NCBI GenBank assembly: GCA_963837635.1
Contig: CAWINY010000007.1
Coordinates: 1,240,001-1,304,000 of the forward strand
Length of the DNA stretch: 64,000 nucleotides
Direction: 5' to 3'
DNA from: CAWINY01 sp963837635
GTDB lineage: Bacteria; Acidobacteriota; Terriglobia; Terriglobales; Acidobacteriaceae
The number at the start of each line of letters is the position of its first letter. The first letter of the stretch is position 1. This document shows, in pieces, positions 33,291 to 42,732 of the stretch. Under the pieces are notes generated by a model that saw only the letters and a program-made list of their open reading frames with translations, did no database searches and was not told the DNA's origin. Made by a program: the position numbers and the translations under genes.

Positions 33291-36200
33291 TCATCTGGAT
33301 GCCGCCCCGGAAACCGCCTCAGGGTGCGGGGTTTGTTTTAGCCCGCCACGTTCGCTTAGGTAGTACAAGACGGGTACGGTCATGCGGGACAGTACTGTCG
33401 ACGCCACCTCGCCCGCCATCAGTGAAATCGCAAGCCCCTGGAATATGGGATCGAACAGGATGACGCTCGCGCCCACGACCACGGCAGCGGCGGTGAGCAG
33501 CATCGGGCGGAAGCGCACCGCGCCGGCATCGACCACCGCTTCTGCGAGCGGCATGCCCTGCGTGCGCCGCAGTTCGATGAAATCCACCAGGATGATCGAG
33601 TTCCGCACGATGATGCCGGCACCAGCGATAAAGCCGATCATCGACGTGGCGGTGAAGAACGCGCCCATGCCCGCGTGCGCCGGCAGGATGCCGACCAGCG
33701 TGAGCGGAATCGGCGCCATGATGACCAGCGGCGTCTTGAACGAACTGAACCATCCCACCACCAACACATAGATGAGCACCAGCACGGCGGCGAAGGCCAA
33801 GCCGAGATCGCGGAAGACCTCGATGGTGATGTGCCACTCGCCATCCCACTTCATCGAGTAATGCTCGGTGTTCTCCGGCTGCACGGCGTTGTAGCACTTC
33901 AGTTTGTAGCCGTCGGGTAGCTTCAGCTTGTCCAGCGCCTGGTTCATCTTGAAGATAGCGTAGACCGGGCTCTCTTCCCCGCCCGCAACGTCGCCGGTCA
34001 CGTACACCACCGGTTGCAGGTTCTTGCGGTAGAGGCTGGTATCGATCGTCGTTTTGTCGGTGTCCGTGAGTTCGCGCAAAGACACCAGCGCGCCGTTGGG
34101 AGTCGCCAGCTTCAAATCGGCAAGCTGGTCGATGCTGGAGCGGTCGGCGCGGTCGAGCCGGACAGTAATAGGCACGTCCTCGCGGGCCGAAGGCGAGTGC
34201 AGCAGACCGGCTTCGGCACCGCCCAGCGCAATCTGCACGGTGCGCGTGACATCCGCCGCCGAGATGCCGTGCAGCGCAGCCTTGTCGATGTCGACTTTCA
34301 TGTCGTACTTCGGCTGCGGATCCTCGACGTACCAATCCACATCCACCACGCCTGCCGTCTGCTGGAAGATCTGCTTGATCTGGCGCGCGAGTTCGATCTG
34401 GCCCTGCGGATCGGGGCCGTAAACTTCCGCGACCAGCGTCTGCAGCACCGGAGGCCCAGGCGGCACCTCCGCCACCTTGATGCGCGCACCATACGCCTTG
34501 CCGATCTCATCCAGGCCAGGGCGTACGCGCCGCGCGATCTCGTGGCTCTGCGCCTTGCGTGCATCGCGGGGAAGCAGGTTCACCTGGATGTCGGCTTGGT
34601 TTGCGCCATGCCGCAGGTAGTAGTGACGCACCAAGCCATCGAAGTTGTATGGCCCGGAGGTGCCCGCGTACACCTGATAGTTCATCACCTCGGGCTGCGT
34701 CGCCAGATAGCGGCCGAGCGATTGGGTGACCGCGGTCGTCTGCTCCAACGTGGTGCCGTTGGGCATGTCCACGATCACCTGGAACTCGCTCTTATTGTCG
34801 AAGGGCAGCATCTTCACCCGCACCCACTTGAGCGGGACAAAGGCGCAGGCACCCAACAGCAACAACACAACCGTGGTAAGGAACACCGCGCGCCTCTTGC
34901 CATTGGTAAGCAACGGCATCATCAGCCGGCGGTAGAAGCGTGTGGTCCAACCCTCTGCGTCATGCGAGCCGCCGCCGTTTGTGGCGTAGTGGCTCAGCAA
35001 GCGCCGCGCCGCCCACGGCGAAACGACGAATGCCACCCCGAGCGAAAAGAGCATCGCGGCCGAGGCGCCCACGGGAATCGGCCGCATATACGGACCCATC
35101 AGCCCGCGCACAAAGGCCATGGGTAGGATGGCGGCGATCACGGCAAAGGTGGCGAGAATGGTGGGATTGCCCACCTCGTCCACGGCCTCCACGGCCACCT
35201 CTGCCAAGGAGCGCCCGCGATTCTCCGCCAACCGGAAATGGCGGACGATGTTTTCCACCACCACGATCGCGTCATCCACCAGGATGCCGATGGAGAAGAT
35301 GAGCGCGAACAGGGTGACTCGGTTCAGCGTGTATCCGAAGAAATAAAAGATGGCCAGGGTGAGAGCCAGCGTCACCGGAATCGCGACCAGCACCACGCCG
35401 GACTCGCGCCATCCCAGGGCGAGCGCGATCAAGAGCGTCACCGAGAGGATGGCGAGCAGCAGGTGCTTGAGCAACTCGTTGGATTTGTCGCGCGCGGTCT
35501 CGCCGTAATTGCGCGTAACTGTGACGTTGAGGTCATTCGGGAGCAAACTGCCACGAAGTGAATCGACCTGCGACAACACGCGCTGCGCAATCACGGTGGC
35601 GTTCTTGCCCTTGCGCTTGGCAAAGGTGATGGTCACGGCGGAATAATCACTGGCCGTCGACACCGAACTCGGGGTCTGCAAGTAGCCCGAAGCACTTGTT
35701 GTGGGCGGAGCACCCTTGCCCTGGCCGAACAGCACATAGTTCTCCGGCTCGGCGGGGCCGTCTACAATCTTTTCCGCCACATCGCGCAGATAGACCGGCC
35801 GCGCATTGTGCACCCCGACTACGATCTGCTGCAGCTCGTCGGTTCGGGTGAAGAAGCGTCCCGCCTCGACTTGGAATTCGCGGTTGTTGCTGGCGAACTC
35901 GCCGGCCTGCCCCCGGGCGCTCGCCTGCTGTAACTGTCCGACCACCGTGGCCGGCATCAGGCCATAGGCCGCGAGCTTCTGGGTGTCGAGGACCACGCGC
36001 ACCTGGCGCGGCTGGCCTCCGATGATCTTGGTCTCGGAAACGTCCTCGACCTGCTTCAGCCGGTATTCGAGCTCCCCGGCGATGCGGCGCAGTGTGTATG
36101 GGTCGTAGTGCGGGCCCCACAGGGTAAGAGCGAGGATCGGCACATCGTCGATGGAGCGCGGCTTGATAATAGGCGGCGAAACGCCGGGCGGAATGGTATC

Positions 36201-36584
36201 CAGATTGGCGTAAAGCTTGTTGTAGGTCTTGACGATCGCGTCATCTTCCGGCGTGCCGACGTAGAAGCGCACGATCACCAGGCTCATCCCGGGCTGGCTG
36301 ATCGAATAGAGATATTCGACCCCGGGCACCTCATGCAGCAGTTTCTCCATGGGCACGCTGACCCGCTGCTGCACTTCGGCGGCGGAAGCGCCGGGCATCT
36401 GCACCATCACGTCGAGCATGGGAACGATGATCTGCGGCTCTTCCTCGCGCGGCGTCTGCAAGATGGCAAACGCACCCAGGATCAGCGAGGCGGCAATCAC
36501 CAGCGGCGTGAGCTTCGAAGTGATGAAGGCATGCGCGATTTTTCCGGCAAGGCGCTGGTTCTTCATGCTTGCGTCATTCCTCAT
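33291..36584 (-). CDS. RND efflux pump inner-membrane subunit (AcrB/HAE1-like)
   Basis: A 1097-residue pump, slightly longer than the usual 1040. The first TM (about 24-42) is followed by a porter domain with TPREEEPQIIVPMLDVMVQMPGASAAEVQ, TM4 SIGILVDDAIVVVENIVRHF (paired Asp for proton relay), the second half with LKWVRVKMLPFDNKSEFQVIV, and the C-terminal TMs MIGFIAGAGIIVRNSIILVDFIE. Length and motifs fit the multidrug (HAE1) subclass better than metal pumps. It is last in the tolC-adaptor-pump operon, read on the minus strand. An alternative start at 36566 is possible. Confidence 0.93.
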   Translation of the reverse strand: MRNDASMKNQRLAGKIAHAFITSKLTPLVIAASLILGAFAILQTPREEEPQIIVPMLDVMVQMPGASAAEVQQRVSVPMEKLLHEVPGVEYLYSISQPGMSLVIVRFYVGTPEDDAIVKTYNKLYANLDTIPPGVSPPIIKPRSIDDVPILALTLWGPHYDPYTLRRIAGELEYRLKQVEDVSETKIIGGQPRQVRVVLDTQKLAAYGLMPATVVGQLQQASARGQAGEFASNNREFQVEAGRFFTRTDELQQIVVGVHNARPVYLRDVAEKIVDGPAEPENYVLFGQGKGAPPTTSASGYLQTPSSVSTASDYSAVTITFAKRKGKNATVIAQRVLSQVDSLRGSLLPNDLNVTVTRNYGETARDKSNELLKHLLLAILSVTLLIALALGWRESGVVLVAIPVTLALTLAIFYFFGYTLNRVTLFALIFSIGILVDDAIVVVENIVRHFRLAENRGRSLAEVAVEAVDEVGNPTILATFAVIAAILPMAFVRGLMGPYMRPIPVGASAAMLFSLGVAFVVSPWAARRLLSHYATNGGGSHDAEGWTTRFYRRLMMPLLTNGKRRAVFLTTVVLLLLGACAFVPLKWVRVKMLPFDNKSEFQVIVDMPNGTTLEQTTAVTQSLGRYLATQPEVMNYQVYAGTSGPYNFDGLVRHYYLRHGANQADIQVNLLPRDARKAQSHEIARRVRPGLDEIGKAYGARIKVAEVPPGPPVLQTLVAEVYGPDPQGQIELARQIKQIFQQTAGVVDVDWYVEDPQPKYDMKVDIDKAALHGISAADVTRTVQIALGGAEAGLLHSPSAREDVPITVRLDRADRSSIDQLADLKLATPNGALVSLRELTDTDKTTIDTSLYRKNLQPVVYVTGDVAGGEESPVYAIFKMNQALDKLKLPDGYKLKCYNAVQPENTEHYSMKWDGEWHITIEVFRDLGLAFAAVLVLIYVLVVGWFSSFKTPLVIMAPIPLTLVGILPAHAGMGAFFTATSMIGFIAGAGIIVRNSIILVDFIELRRTQGMPLAEAVVDAGAVRFRPMLLTAAAVVVGASVILFDPIFQGLAISLMAGEVASTVLSRMTVPVLYYLSERGGLKQTPHPEAVSGAASR

Positions 36585-36596
36585 TCCGTCCCGCCC

Positions 36597-37877
36597 TCAC
36601 TCGATCCGCTTGCCGCCAAACTCGCGATCGCCGGGCGATGCCACCAGCGATTCACCCGGCTGGATTCCAGACAGCACTTCCACATTGCCGCCTGCCATTT
36701 TTCCAAGAGTCACATAACGAAGATTTGCGACCTTGTCCGTACCGACCACGTACACACCCTGCAACTGTCCGCGGTTGATCACCGCGCTGCGGGGCACAAC
36801 CAGGGAATCGCGCTGGCCGCGCGGGAACGAAGCGCGGCCAAATAAGCCCGAGCGCACCCCGGCGTTGGCCGGCAACTCGACTTTCACGACGAAGGTGCGG
36901 CTAGACGGGTCGGCCGCGGGAACGATCTGCACCACGCGGCCTTCGAGCGGCTCGGAGTCCGGGGTCCCCAGCGAGTGCCGGTTTTGCGCTTGCTGGGGTT
37001 GAAGCGCGTCGATGGCAACAGCGGCGCTTTCTCCGAGCTTGACCAAGCTCAGCGCGGTTTCGTCTACCGTGGCTTCCAGACGGAAGCGGCCACCGGCTTC
37101 GATGATCAGCAGCGGCATGCCGGGAGCGGCCAGCGTGCCGGGATCTACTCGCCGCTCGGTGACGACGCCGTCAAAGGGCGCGTTGATTCGCGTGTAGGAC
37201 AACGTTGCCTTAGCTTGGAGCAAAGCGGCGTTGGCCTGCGCCTGCCCGGAACGCGCCATCTCGCGGCGCGCCTGCGCGGCCTGATTGCGTGCCTTTACTT
37301 CATCAAATTCCTGCGGGCTGACCGACTTGCGATCGAACAGCGCCTGGTACCGCTTTAAGGTCGCCTCGGCGAGAGTAGCGTCGGCGTCGGCAGCAGCCGC
37401 TCCCTGCTGTGCCGTAGTCACGCCGGCATTGGCGCGGTCGAGCCCGGCGCGGGGCTGCGTGTCATCAATGACAGCAAGCATTTGTCCGCGACGCACGTGA
37501 TCTCCTTCGTGCACATTGACGGCGAGCACGTTGCCCATCATCTGCGCCGAGACTTGGGCGGTTTCCGCGGCGTGCACCGTGCCGACCGCCTCGATCAGGT
37601 CAGGCAAAGAAGCGGACTGCGCGGTGACCAGCGCCACGTTGGGGATAGTCTCGGGCGCAGCCGCGGTCTCTTTCTTCTCCGACGTGCAGGAGACGAGCCC
37701 GACTGCAAGCAGCGCGGCGGCGATTAACGGTTGAAACCTTTTCACCGCAGAGGACGCAGAGGCCCGCTGAGGAAGACGCAGAGGGGAGAATACTTCACTG
37801 TTTGATTTGCGATTGTCCTCTGCGCACTCTGCGGCCTCTGCGGTAGAGAGGGTCTTTTGAAGAAACGCGAAATTCAT
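36597..37877 (-). CDS. RND efflux periplasmic adaptor lipoprotein, with repeat-derived N-terminus
   Basis: A 426-residue adaptor if read from ATG 37877, whose ATG overlaps the stop TGA of the preceding tolC gene (ATGA). Residues about 10-45 (STAEAAECAEDNRK...PQRASASSAVKR) are encoded by a family B palindrome. The true lipoprotein signal is downstream: KRFQPLIAAALLAVGLVSC with lipobox Cys64, preceded by an in-frame GTG at 37745. Either the repeat is translated, or translation now starts at the GTG inside it. The adaptor has barrel-sandwich (VHEGDHVRRGQMLAVID), helical hairpin and beta-barrel domains of HlyD type. Confidence 0.88.
   Translation of the reverse strand: MNFAFLQKTLSTAEAAECAEDNRKSNSEVFSPLRLPQRASASSAVKRFQPLIAAALLAVGLVSCTSEKKETAAAPETIPNVALVTAQSASLPDLIEAVGTVHAAETAQVSAQMMGNVLAVNVHEGDHVRRGQMLAVIDDTQPRAGLDRANAGVTTAQQGAAAADADATLAEATLKRYQALFDRKSVSPQEFDEVKARNQAAQARREMARSGQAQANAALLQAKATLSYTRINAPFDGVVTERRVDPGTLAAPGMPLLIIEAGGRFRLEATVDETALSLVKLGESAAVAIDALQPQQAQNRHSLGTPDSEPLEGRVVQIVPAADPSSRTFVVKVELPANAGVRSGLFGRASFPRGQRDSLVVPRSAVINRGQLQGVYVVGTDKVANLRYVTLGKMAGGNVEVLSGIQPGESLVASPGDREFGGKRIE
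37739..37845. repeat. Family B palindrome in the 5' end of the adaptor gene
   Basis: TTTTCACCGCAGAGGACGCA and the opposite CTCTGCGCACTCTGCGGCCTCTGCGG (split) form the arms. It is read through in frame, and one arm provides an internal GTG. Confidence 0.8.
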
Positions 37878-39361
37878 TGCGTCACCCCAGGCGAACCGGC
37901 ATTCAACCGGCCGCTCGCGAGTTCGAGGTTGGCATAGCTGATGCGATAGCGATAGACCGCCTGCCAATAATCGGTGCGCGCCCGGCGCGAGGCGTCTTCG
38001 GAGCGTAGCAGGTCGGTAATGGTCGTCAGCCCGGAGTTGTAGCGGTCCTGGACAATCCGCAGCCCCTCCTCCGCCTGCTGGATGCTGGCGCGGGAGACGT
38101 CGAGCATACGGCGGGCAGCGTCGGTTTGGTAGTAAGCGCGGCGGACCTCCAGGCGGACCGCGTCGCGCGCCGCCTCCCGCATCTCTGTGGCACGCTCCAG
38201 GATCTCCTTCTGCTGCGCCATGCGAGCCGCTTTTTCGCCGCCGGAAAATAGGTCGACCGACAGCTCAAGCCCGGCGGTCCAGTTGTTGCCGCCGTTCCCG
38301 GCGAGGAAAGTTGGATTGTCCAACTCCCAGTTGGCAAAGCCGTTCAGGCGCGGACCGAATGCGGCCTTGGCCAGGCGCACGCCGCTCTTTTGCGCTTCGA
38401 CCTCATCGCCGGCCCGGCGCAGATCCGGGCGCTTCTCCAGGGCAACGGCCTCCAGTTCGGACAATGCGTCCCTAGTAAAAGACACCTCGGCCAGCGCCTC
38501 GGCGGGTTCGTACATGGTTGTGGCGTTGGTGCCGATGGCGTTGGCCAACTCCGCTTGCGCCAGTTGGACGGCGTTCTGCGCGGCGATCAATTCCTGCTGG
38601 CGGGTGGCGGAGTTCACTTGCGCGGCCAGGTAGTCGGACTGCACCACCAGCCCGGTTTCGTAACGGTTCTTGGCCTCTTCGAGAATCGCGTCGCCGGTGT
38701 GCGCGGTCTGTTCCGCCAACTGCTGCTGTTTTGCGGCCAGCAGCAGTTCATAGTACGCGGAAACCACGCGAAAAATGGTTTCCTGATCGGCGCGGTCCAG
38801 TTGATGGCTGGCGGCATCGCGCATCTGCTGTGCGCGGCGAATGTCCAGGAACGAGGCAAAGGAATCGAACAACTTCCAATTACCCCCGAAACGGGTGGCG
38901 AAGTTCCCGACGGGTGTAGGCGTGTTCAGGCGATTGAGGGCAAAATCGGCTGCCGTAAAACGACCTTGTCGCAAGCGCGTGCCAAACACGTACACCGGAT
39001 CATTGCCCCGGGTTGCTGCTTCCGAGAAGTTGATGCGCGGTAGAACCGCCGAGTGCGCGATCCGGATGTCGGCTGCCGCGGCTCGCTCTTCCGCTGCCGC
39101 CGCCTTCCGTAACGGATTCTGCTGCAGGGCCATTTCCACGGCCTGGGGCAGGGTAAGGGGCGTGGCCACGCACGCACCCAGCGCGGTCGCCAGCAGGACC
39201 AACATCAGCACCACGGCAGCCCGTAGCAGTTGCGGCGCCCCACATCTGCTCGCCTTTCGCATATGCGGGATAGTTCCCAACCCACATCTGCCAAAACCAG
39301 GCAGATGTGGGGCACCATCACCAAGCTTAGGGATCTCCGGGCCCGGATTCACTGCCGCCAT
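37874..39361 (-). CDS. TolC-family outer-membrane efflux protein, with palindromic-element N-terminus
   Basis: A 495-residue channel. The functional N-terminus is the signal peptide with VVLMLVLLATALGAC; candidate starts there are GTG 39214 and ATG 39205. Upstream the frame continues to ATG 39361 and contains two palindromic elements, encoding GAPHLPGFGRCGL and IPHMRKASRCGAP. Mature domain: LTLPQAVEMALQQNPLRKAAAA and two OEP repeats with NRYETGLVVQSDYLAAQVN and DRYNSGLTTITDLLRSE. The stop overlaps the adaptor start. It heads the minus-strand efflux operon. Confidence 0.9.
   Translation of the reverse strand: MAAVNPGPEIPKLGDGAPHLPGFGRCGLGTIPHMRKASRCGAPQLLRAAVVLMLVLLATALGACVATPLTLPQAVEMALQQNPLRKAAAAEERAAAADIRIAHSAVLPRINFSEAATRGNDPVYVFGTRLRQGRFTAADFALNRLNTPTPVGNFATRFGGNWKLFDSFASFLDIRRAQQMRDAASHQLDRADQETIFRVVSAYYELLLAAKQQQLAEQTAHTGDAILEEAKNRYETGLVVQSDYLAAQVNSATRQQELIAAQNAVQLAQAELANAIGTNATTMYEPAEALAEVSFTRDALSELEAVALEKRPDLRRAGDEVEAQKSGVRLAKAAFGPRLNGFANWELDNPTFLAGNGGNNWTAGLELSVDLFSGGEKAARMAQQKEILERATEMREAARDAVRLEVRRAYYQTDAARRMLDVSRASIQQAEEGLRIVQDRYNSGLTTITDLLRSEDASRRARTDYWQAVYRYRISYANLELASGRLNAGSPGVTQ
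39238..39311. repeat. Family A palindrome pair at the 5' end of the second tolC-like gene
   Basis: A decayed copy (39238-39270, CCCCACATCTGC...GCATATGCGGG) and a perfect reversed copy (39281-39311, loop AAAACCA), in the same head-to-head arrangement as at 4693-4771. Confidence 0.85.
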
Positions 39362-39616
39362 TGCGTCCTCCCGAGTCGCTTCTATTCGAGAAACGCATTC
39401 TAGGCGTAAACGTTACAGGAAGCAGTGGGCAGTGGGCAGTGGCCAGTAAATAGGGATGCAGCGTGGTCAGAGTGATGAGCTGTCGCAATGAGTCCCACAT
39501 CAGTGCAACAGAATCCGTGCGTGCGGGCGTGCGTCCCTACGGGACTCGGGTCGCATTTGTGCTCTTACCCAGGGCTTACGCCCTGGGCTATTATCGGCCG
39601 CCCCTGCCGGGGCTAA
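39362..39616. repeat. Repeat-filled gap with family E tract and inverted family H
   Basis: CAGTGGGCAGTGGGCAGTGG at 39423-39442 is followed (39528-39616) by GCGTCCCTACGGGAC, CCCAGGGCTTACGCCCTGGG and CGCCCCTGCCGGGGCT, the reverse of the repeat at 9766. No gene was seen up to 39696. Confidence 0.7.
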
Positions 39617-39696
39617 GAAAAGCGCGCTATTCTCATGCCTCGTGGTGACCCACGGATCATGAAAAACTCAGGATGACGCCCCCATGCATCCCTCGA

Positions 39697-40365
39697 TTAT
39701 GCTCCGGCCGCCTCTGTCCCACCGCCGAGCGGCAAGAAATACTGGGTTCCGCGAATCGGCTCTTCCAGCCGCCGCAGCAGCTCCTGCAAGTCCTGGTTGC
39801 GCTCCACGAAGTCGATTTCGGAGGTGTCCACGATCAGCAGGTCCGAGGCGCTGTAATGGAAGAAGAAGTGTTCGTAGGCCTGCACCACCGCTTCCAGGTA
39901 ATCGTCGTGGACCGCGTTCTCCCCCGGCGCGTTCTTTTTGCGCAGACGCTTCTTGAGCACCTCCGGCGTGGCGTGCAGGTAAATCACCAGGTCCGGCACC
40001 GGCAACTGGCGACGGAACAGGTCGTAATAGCGGTTGTAAACGTCCAGCTCCGGGTCGCTCAGATTGAGGCAGGCAAAGATCTTATCTTTCTCGAAGACGT
40101 AGTCGGCCACCACCGTGCTTCGGGAGTTGGGGCCCACGTCCAGGGCGCGCAACTGCTCGTAGCGCTGGATCAGGAAGGCGAACTGCGTCTGGAAGGCCGC
40201 CCCGGATTCGCCCTCGTAAAAGGAGCGAAGGAAGGGATTGTCCTCCGGTTCGGTGACCAGTTGCGCGTGTAATTGCTCGGCGATGATGCGCGCCAGCGTG
40301 CTCTTCCCTACCCGGATTGGCCCCTCGACCGCAATATAGCGGGGCAACTCAAAGAGATTTGCCAT
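39697..40365 (-). CDS. Deoxynucleoside kinase (deoxyguanosine/deoxyadenosine kinase family)
   Basis: A 222-residue salvage kinase phosphorylating deoxynucleosides. The P-loop VEGPIRVGKST is in the family form GPxxVGKST; TEPEDNPFLRSFYEG, VVADYVFEKDKIFA (the D/ERS-like position is DYVFEKDK) and LVIYLHATPEVLKKRLRKK (lid region) are also present. The length is normal for the dGK/dAK group, found in many Firmicutes and Acidobacteria. Substrate choice cannot be fixed from sequence alone. It may be followed by folK in relatives, not here. Monocistronic, divergent from aroC. Confidence 0.88.
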   Translation of the reverse strand: MANLFELPRYIAVEGPIRVGKSTLARIIAEQLHAQLVTEPEDNPFLRSFYEGESGAAFQTQFAFLIQRYEQLRALDVGPNSRSTVVADYVFEKDKIFACLNLSDPELDVYNRYYDLFRRQLPVPDLVIYLHATPEVLKKRLRKKNAPGENAVHDDYLEAVVQAYEHFFFHYSASDLLIVDTSEIDFVERNQDLQELLRRLEEPIRGTQYFLPLGGGTEAAGA

Positions 40366-40497
40366 GACCCAGACGTTTGCTCGATGGGGCGAGCATAATC
40401 CGTGCGGCGGCGGGAATCAATGCCAGAATGAGGGTAGGGGGGGAGTGCCCATCAGGTTCCTGGTATTGTCGGCTGGGCCTTGATGGAAAAAGGGATT

Positions 40498-40599
40498 TGT
40501 CATCCTGAGTGGAGCGGGTTTTAACCCGCGGAGCGAAGGACCTGCTGCTTTGCGCATTCTCCACGAAAAGCAGGTCCTTCGCTTCGCTCAGGATGACAA
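40498..40599. repeat. Family G palindrome in the aroC leader
   Basis: TTGTCATCCTGAG on the left and GCTTCGCTCAGGATGACAA on the right; inner parts GCGAAGGACCTGCTG and CAGGTCCTTCGC also pair, so a very long stem can form. Confidence 0.8.
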
Positions 40600-40661
40600 T
40601 TCTTGGTGCAATGCACACACTGTTCGCTCCTGTGCACGCTCAGTTACAATCGATCTCTTGT

Positions 40662-41834
40662 ATGCTGCGCTACTTCACAGCCGGTGAGAGCCACGGCGAG
40701 GCCCTGGTCGCCTGGATGTCGGGCCTGCCCGCCGGCCTCAAAATCGACCTCTCTTTTCTTGACCGCGACCTATGGCGGCGCCAGCAGGGCTACGGCCGCG
40801 GCGGACGCCAAAAAATCGAGCGCGACACCGCTCACCTGCTCTCCGGCGTGCGCCACGGCATCACGATCGGATCGCCAATCTCGCTGCTGGTCGCCAACCG
40901 CGACTGGAAGAACTGGCAGGAATCGCTGCCGGTCGAGCCGGGCGATCCGGAGAAACACCGCGCGGTCGCTTCGCCCCGCCCCGGCCACGCCGATCTGGCC
41001 GGCGCGCTCAAGTTCAACTTCCCCGAGGCGCGTTATATCTTGGAGCGGGCTTCGGCCCGCGAAACCGCCGCACGCGTCGCCCTGGGCGGACTGGCCAAAC
41101 TGTTTCTTCAAGCGCTCGGCATCGAGGTGCTCAGCCACGTCATTGCGGTAGGCAAGGCTACGTTGAATTCGGCCTGCATTACTTGGGAACAAATCAAGGC
41201 CCTGGCCGCGAAGGACGAAATCCTGCTCAACTGCGCCGATCCGCAAGCCGAACAGCGGATGAAGGCCGAGGTGGACGAGGTCTATCGCACGGGCGACACC
41301 GTGGGCGGCATCTTCGAAGTGGTAGCCCACAATGTGCCGCCGGGACTGGGCACCATGGCCAACTGGGACGAGCGCCTGGACGCGCTGCTGGCCGCCGCGG
41401 TCATGTCGGTGCAGGCGGTCAAAGCGGTGGAAATCGGCGAAGGAGTCGCGGCCGCATACACGCCGGGCTCGGGCGTGCACGATCTTATCGGCTATGCCGG
41501 AGGCGTCTGGAACGGCTTCTCCCGCGGCAGCAACCGCGCGGGCGGAATCGAGGGCGGCATCTCCAACGGGCAGGACCTCGTGGTGCGCGGCTATTTGAAG
41601 CCGATCGCCACCTTGCGGCGTCCCTTGGAGTCGGTGAACTTTGCCACGCGCGAGCCGGTGAAGGCCGCCTATGAGCGCTCCGATGTCTGCGTGCTGCCCG
41701 CGGCGGGCGTGGTTGGCGAGGCCATGGTGGCCCTGACCCTGGCCCGCGCCGCGCTGGAAAAGTTCGGCGGCGACTCCGTGCAGGAGACGCAACGCAACTA
41801 CCAGGGCTATTGTGAGCAGTTGAGGAAGTACTAG
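40662..41834 (+). CDS. aroC: Chorismate synthase
   Basis: A 390-residue FMN-dependent enzyme forming chorismate from 5-enolpyruvylshikimate 3-phosphate. ATG 40662 (MLRYFTAGESHG, the family's beginning) follows a family G repeat. Signature segments: GESHGEALVAWMSGLPAG, SPRPGHADLAGALKF, RASARETAARVALG and SNRAGGIEGGISNGQDLVVRGYLKPI. The length is normal. It sits near tyrA (42733-43596), also aromatic biosynthesis, but on the opposite strand and separated by def. Confidence 0.97.
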   Translation: MLRYFTAGESHGEALVAWMSGLPAGLKIDLSFLDRDLWRRQQGYGRGGRQKIERDTAHLLSGVRHGITIGSPISLLVANRDWKNWQESLPVEPGDPEKHRAVASPRPGHADLAGALKFNFPEARYILERASARETAARVALGGLAKLFLQALGIEVLSHVIAVGKATLNSACITWEQIKALAAKDEILLNCADPQAEQRMKAEVDEVYRTGDTVGGIFEVVAHNVPPGLGTMANWDERLDALLAAAVMSVQAVKAVEIGEGVAAAYTPGSGVHDLIGYAGGVWNGFSRGSNRAGGIEGGISNGQDLVVRGYLKPIATLRRPLESVNFATREPVKAAYERSDVCVLPAAGVVGEAMVALTLARAALEKFGGDSVQETQRNYQGYCEQLRKY

Positions 41835-41871
41835 GAAGGGCGAATCGCCTTTCGCAATGAGTAGGGTGATT

Positions 41872-42038
41872 CTTTGAAAGGGCGCGGCTTCAGCCGCGCC
41901 ACAGGCAGTAGTTGTACTTCCAACGGCTTTAGCCGCTGAGGGCAAAACATCCGGGAAAGTAAGCTGTTCCCGTCAGGGGCTAAAGCCCAGAGGTTGTGCG
42001 ACTCAAAGCGGCCCGGCTAAAGCCGGGCCCTTTCAAAG
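41872..42038. repeat. Family I palindrome (ctttgaaagggcgcggcttcagccgcgcc)
   Basis: Outer arms CTTTGAAAGGGC and GCCCTTTCAAAG enclose three small hairpins (GGCGCGGCTTCAGCCGCGCC, GGCTTTAGCC type and GCCCGGCTAAAGCCGGGC). It fills most of the aroC-def gap. Confidence 0.75.
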
Positions 42039-42089
42039 CAGGTTCAAGGGCCACGACTAAAAACTAACGACTAACGACCGGCAAGAAAC

Positions 42090-42599
42090 ATGATCTATCC
42101 CATCGTGAAATTTGGCGACCCGGTTCTGGAGCGGCCCGCCGCCAAGATCGAGGTGTTCGACGGCGAGCTGAAACAACTGATTGCCGACATGTTCGAGTCC
42201 ATGTACGAGGCGCACGGCGTGGGCCTGGCCGCGCCGCAGATCGGCATCTCCAAGCGCCTCTCGGTGATCGACGTCAGCTTCAAGGAAGATCCCAACGCCA
42301 AGCTGGTGCTCATCAATCCGGAGATCGTTCACATGGAGGGCAAGCACACCCAGCAGGAAGGCTGCCTCAGCCTGCCCGAGTTCCGCGAGAACGTGACCCG
42401 CGCCCAAACCTGCACCATCCGGGCGCAGGACGAGAACGGCAACTGGTACGAAAAGAGCGGCGACGACCTGCTGGCCCGCGCCTTCCAGCATGAGATCGAT
42501 CACCTCAACGGCCGGCTCTACATCAGCCACATCAGCGCCCTGAAGCGCGACCTGATCAAGCGCAAGGTGAAGAAACTGGTCAAGCAGGGCGAGTGGTAG
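42090..42599 (+). CDS. def: Peptide deformylase
   Basis: A 169-residue metalloenzyme removing the formyl group from nascent proteins. All three motifs are present: GVGLAAPQIG, EGCLSLPE and QHEIDHLNG, with the metal ligands Cys and the two His. The start is ATG 42090. It complements fmt at 13734; here the two are not adjacent. The length is typical of type 1 enzymes. Confidence 0.97.
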   Translation: MIYPIVKFGDPVLERPAAKIEVFDGELKQLIADMFESMYEAHGVGLAAPQIGISKRLSVIDVSFKEDPNAKLVLINPEIVHMEGKHTQQEGCLSLPEFRENVTRAQTCTIRAQDENGNWYEKSGDDLLARAFQHEIDHLNGRLYISHISALKRDLIKRKVKKLVKQGEW

Positions 42600-42633
42600 G
42601 CCTGGCAATTTGTAATTTGTGATTTGCAAAGGC

Positions 42634-42730
42634 TTACCGCGGATTCCACGGATCAAGCACGGATTTGCACGGATCAAAAACAAGAAAATCCGTGTTGATC
42701 CGTTCATGATCCGCGGCGATCCGCGGTAAG
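42634..42730. repeat. Family C palindrome
   Basis: TTACCGCGGATTCCACGGAT and the opposite GATCCGCGGCGATCCGCGGTAA arms lie between the convergent def and tyrA genes and could act as a shared terminator. Confidence 0.8.
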
Positions 42731-42732
42731 TC

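Noticed and set aside
34014..35126. Plus-strand frame opposite the second RND pump
   Set aside because: Shadow of GC-rich codons; no start context or motif.
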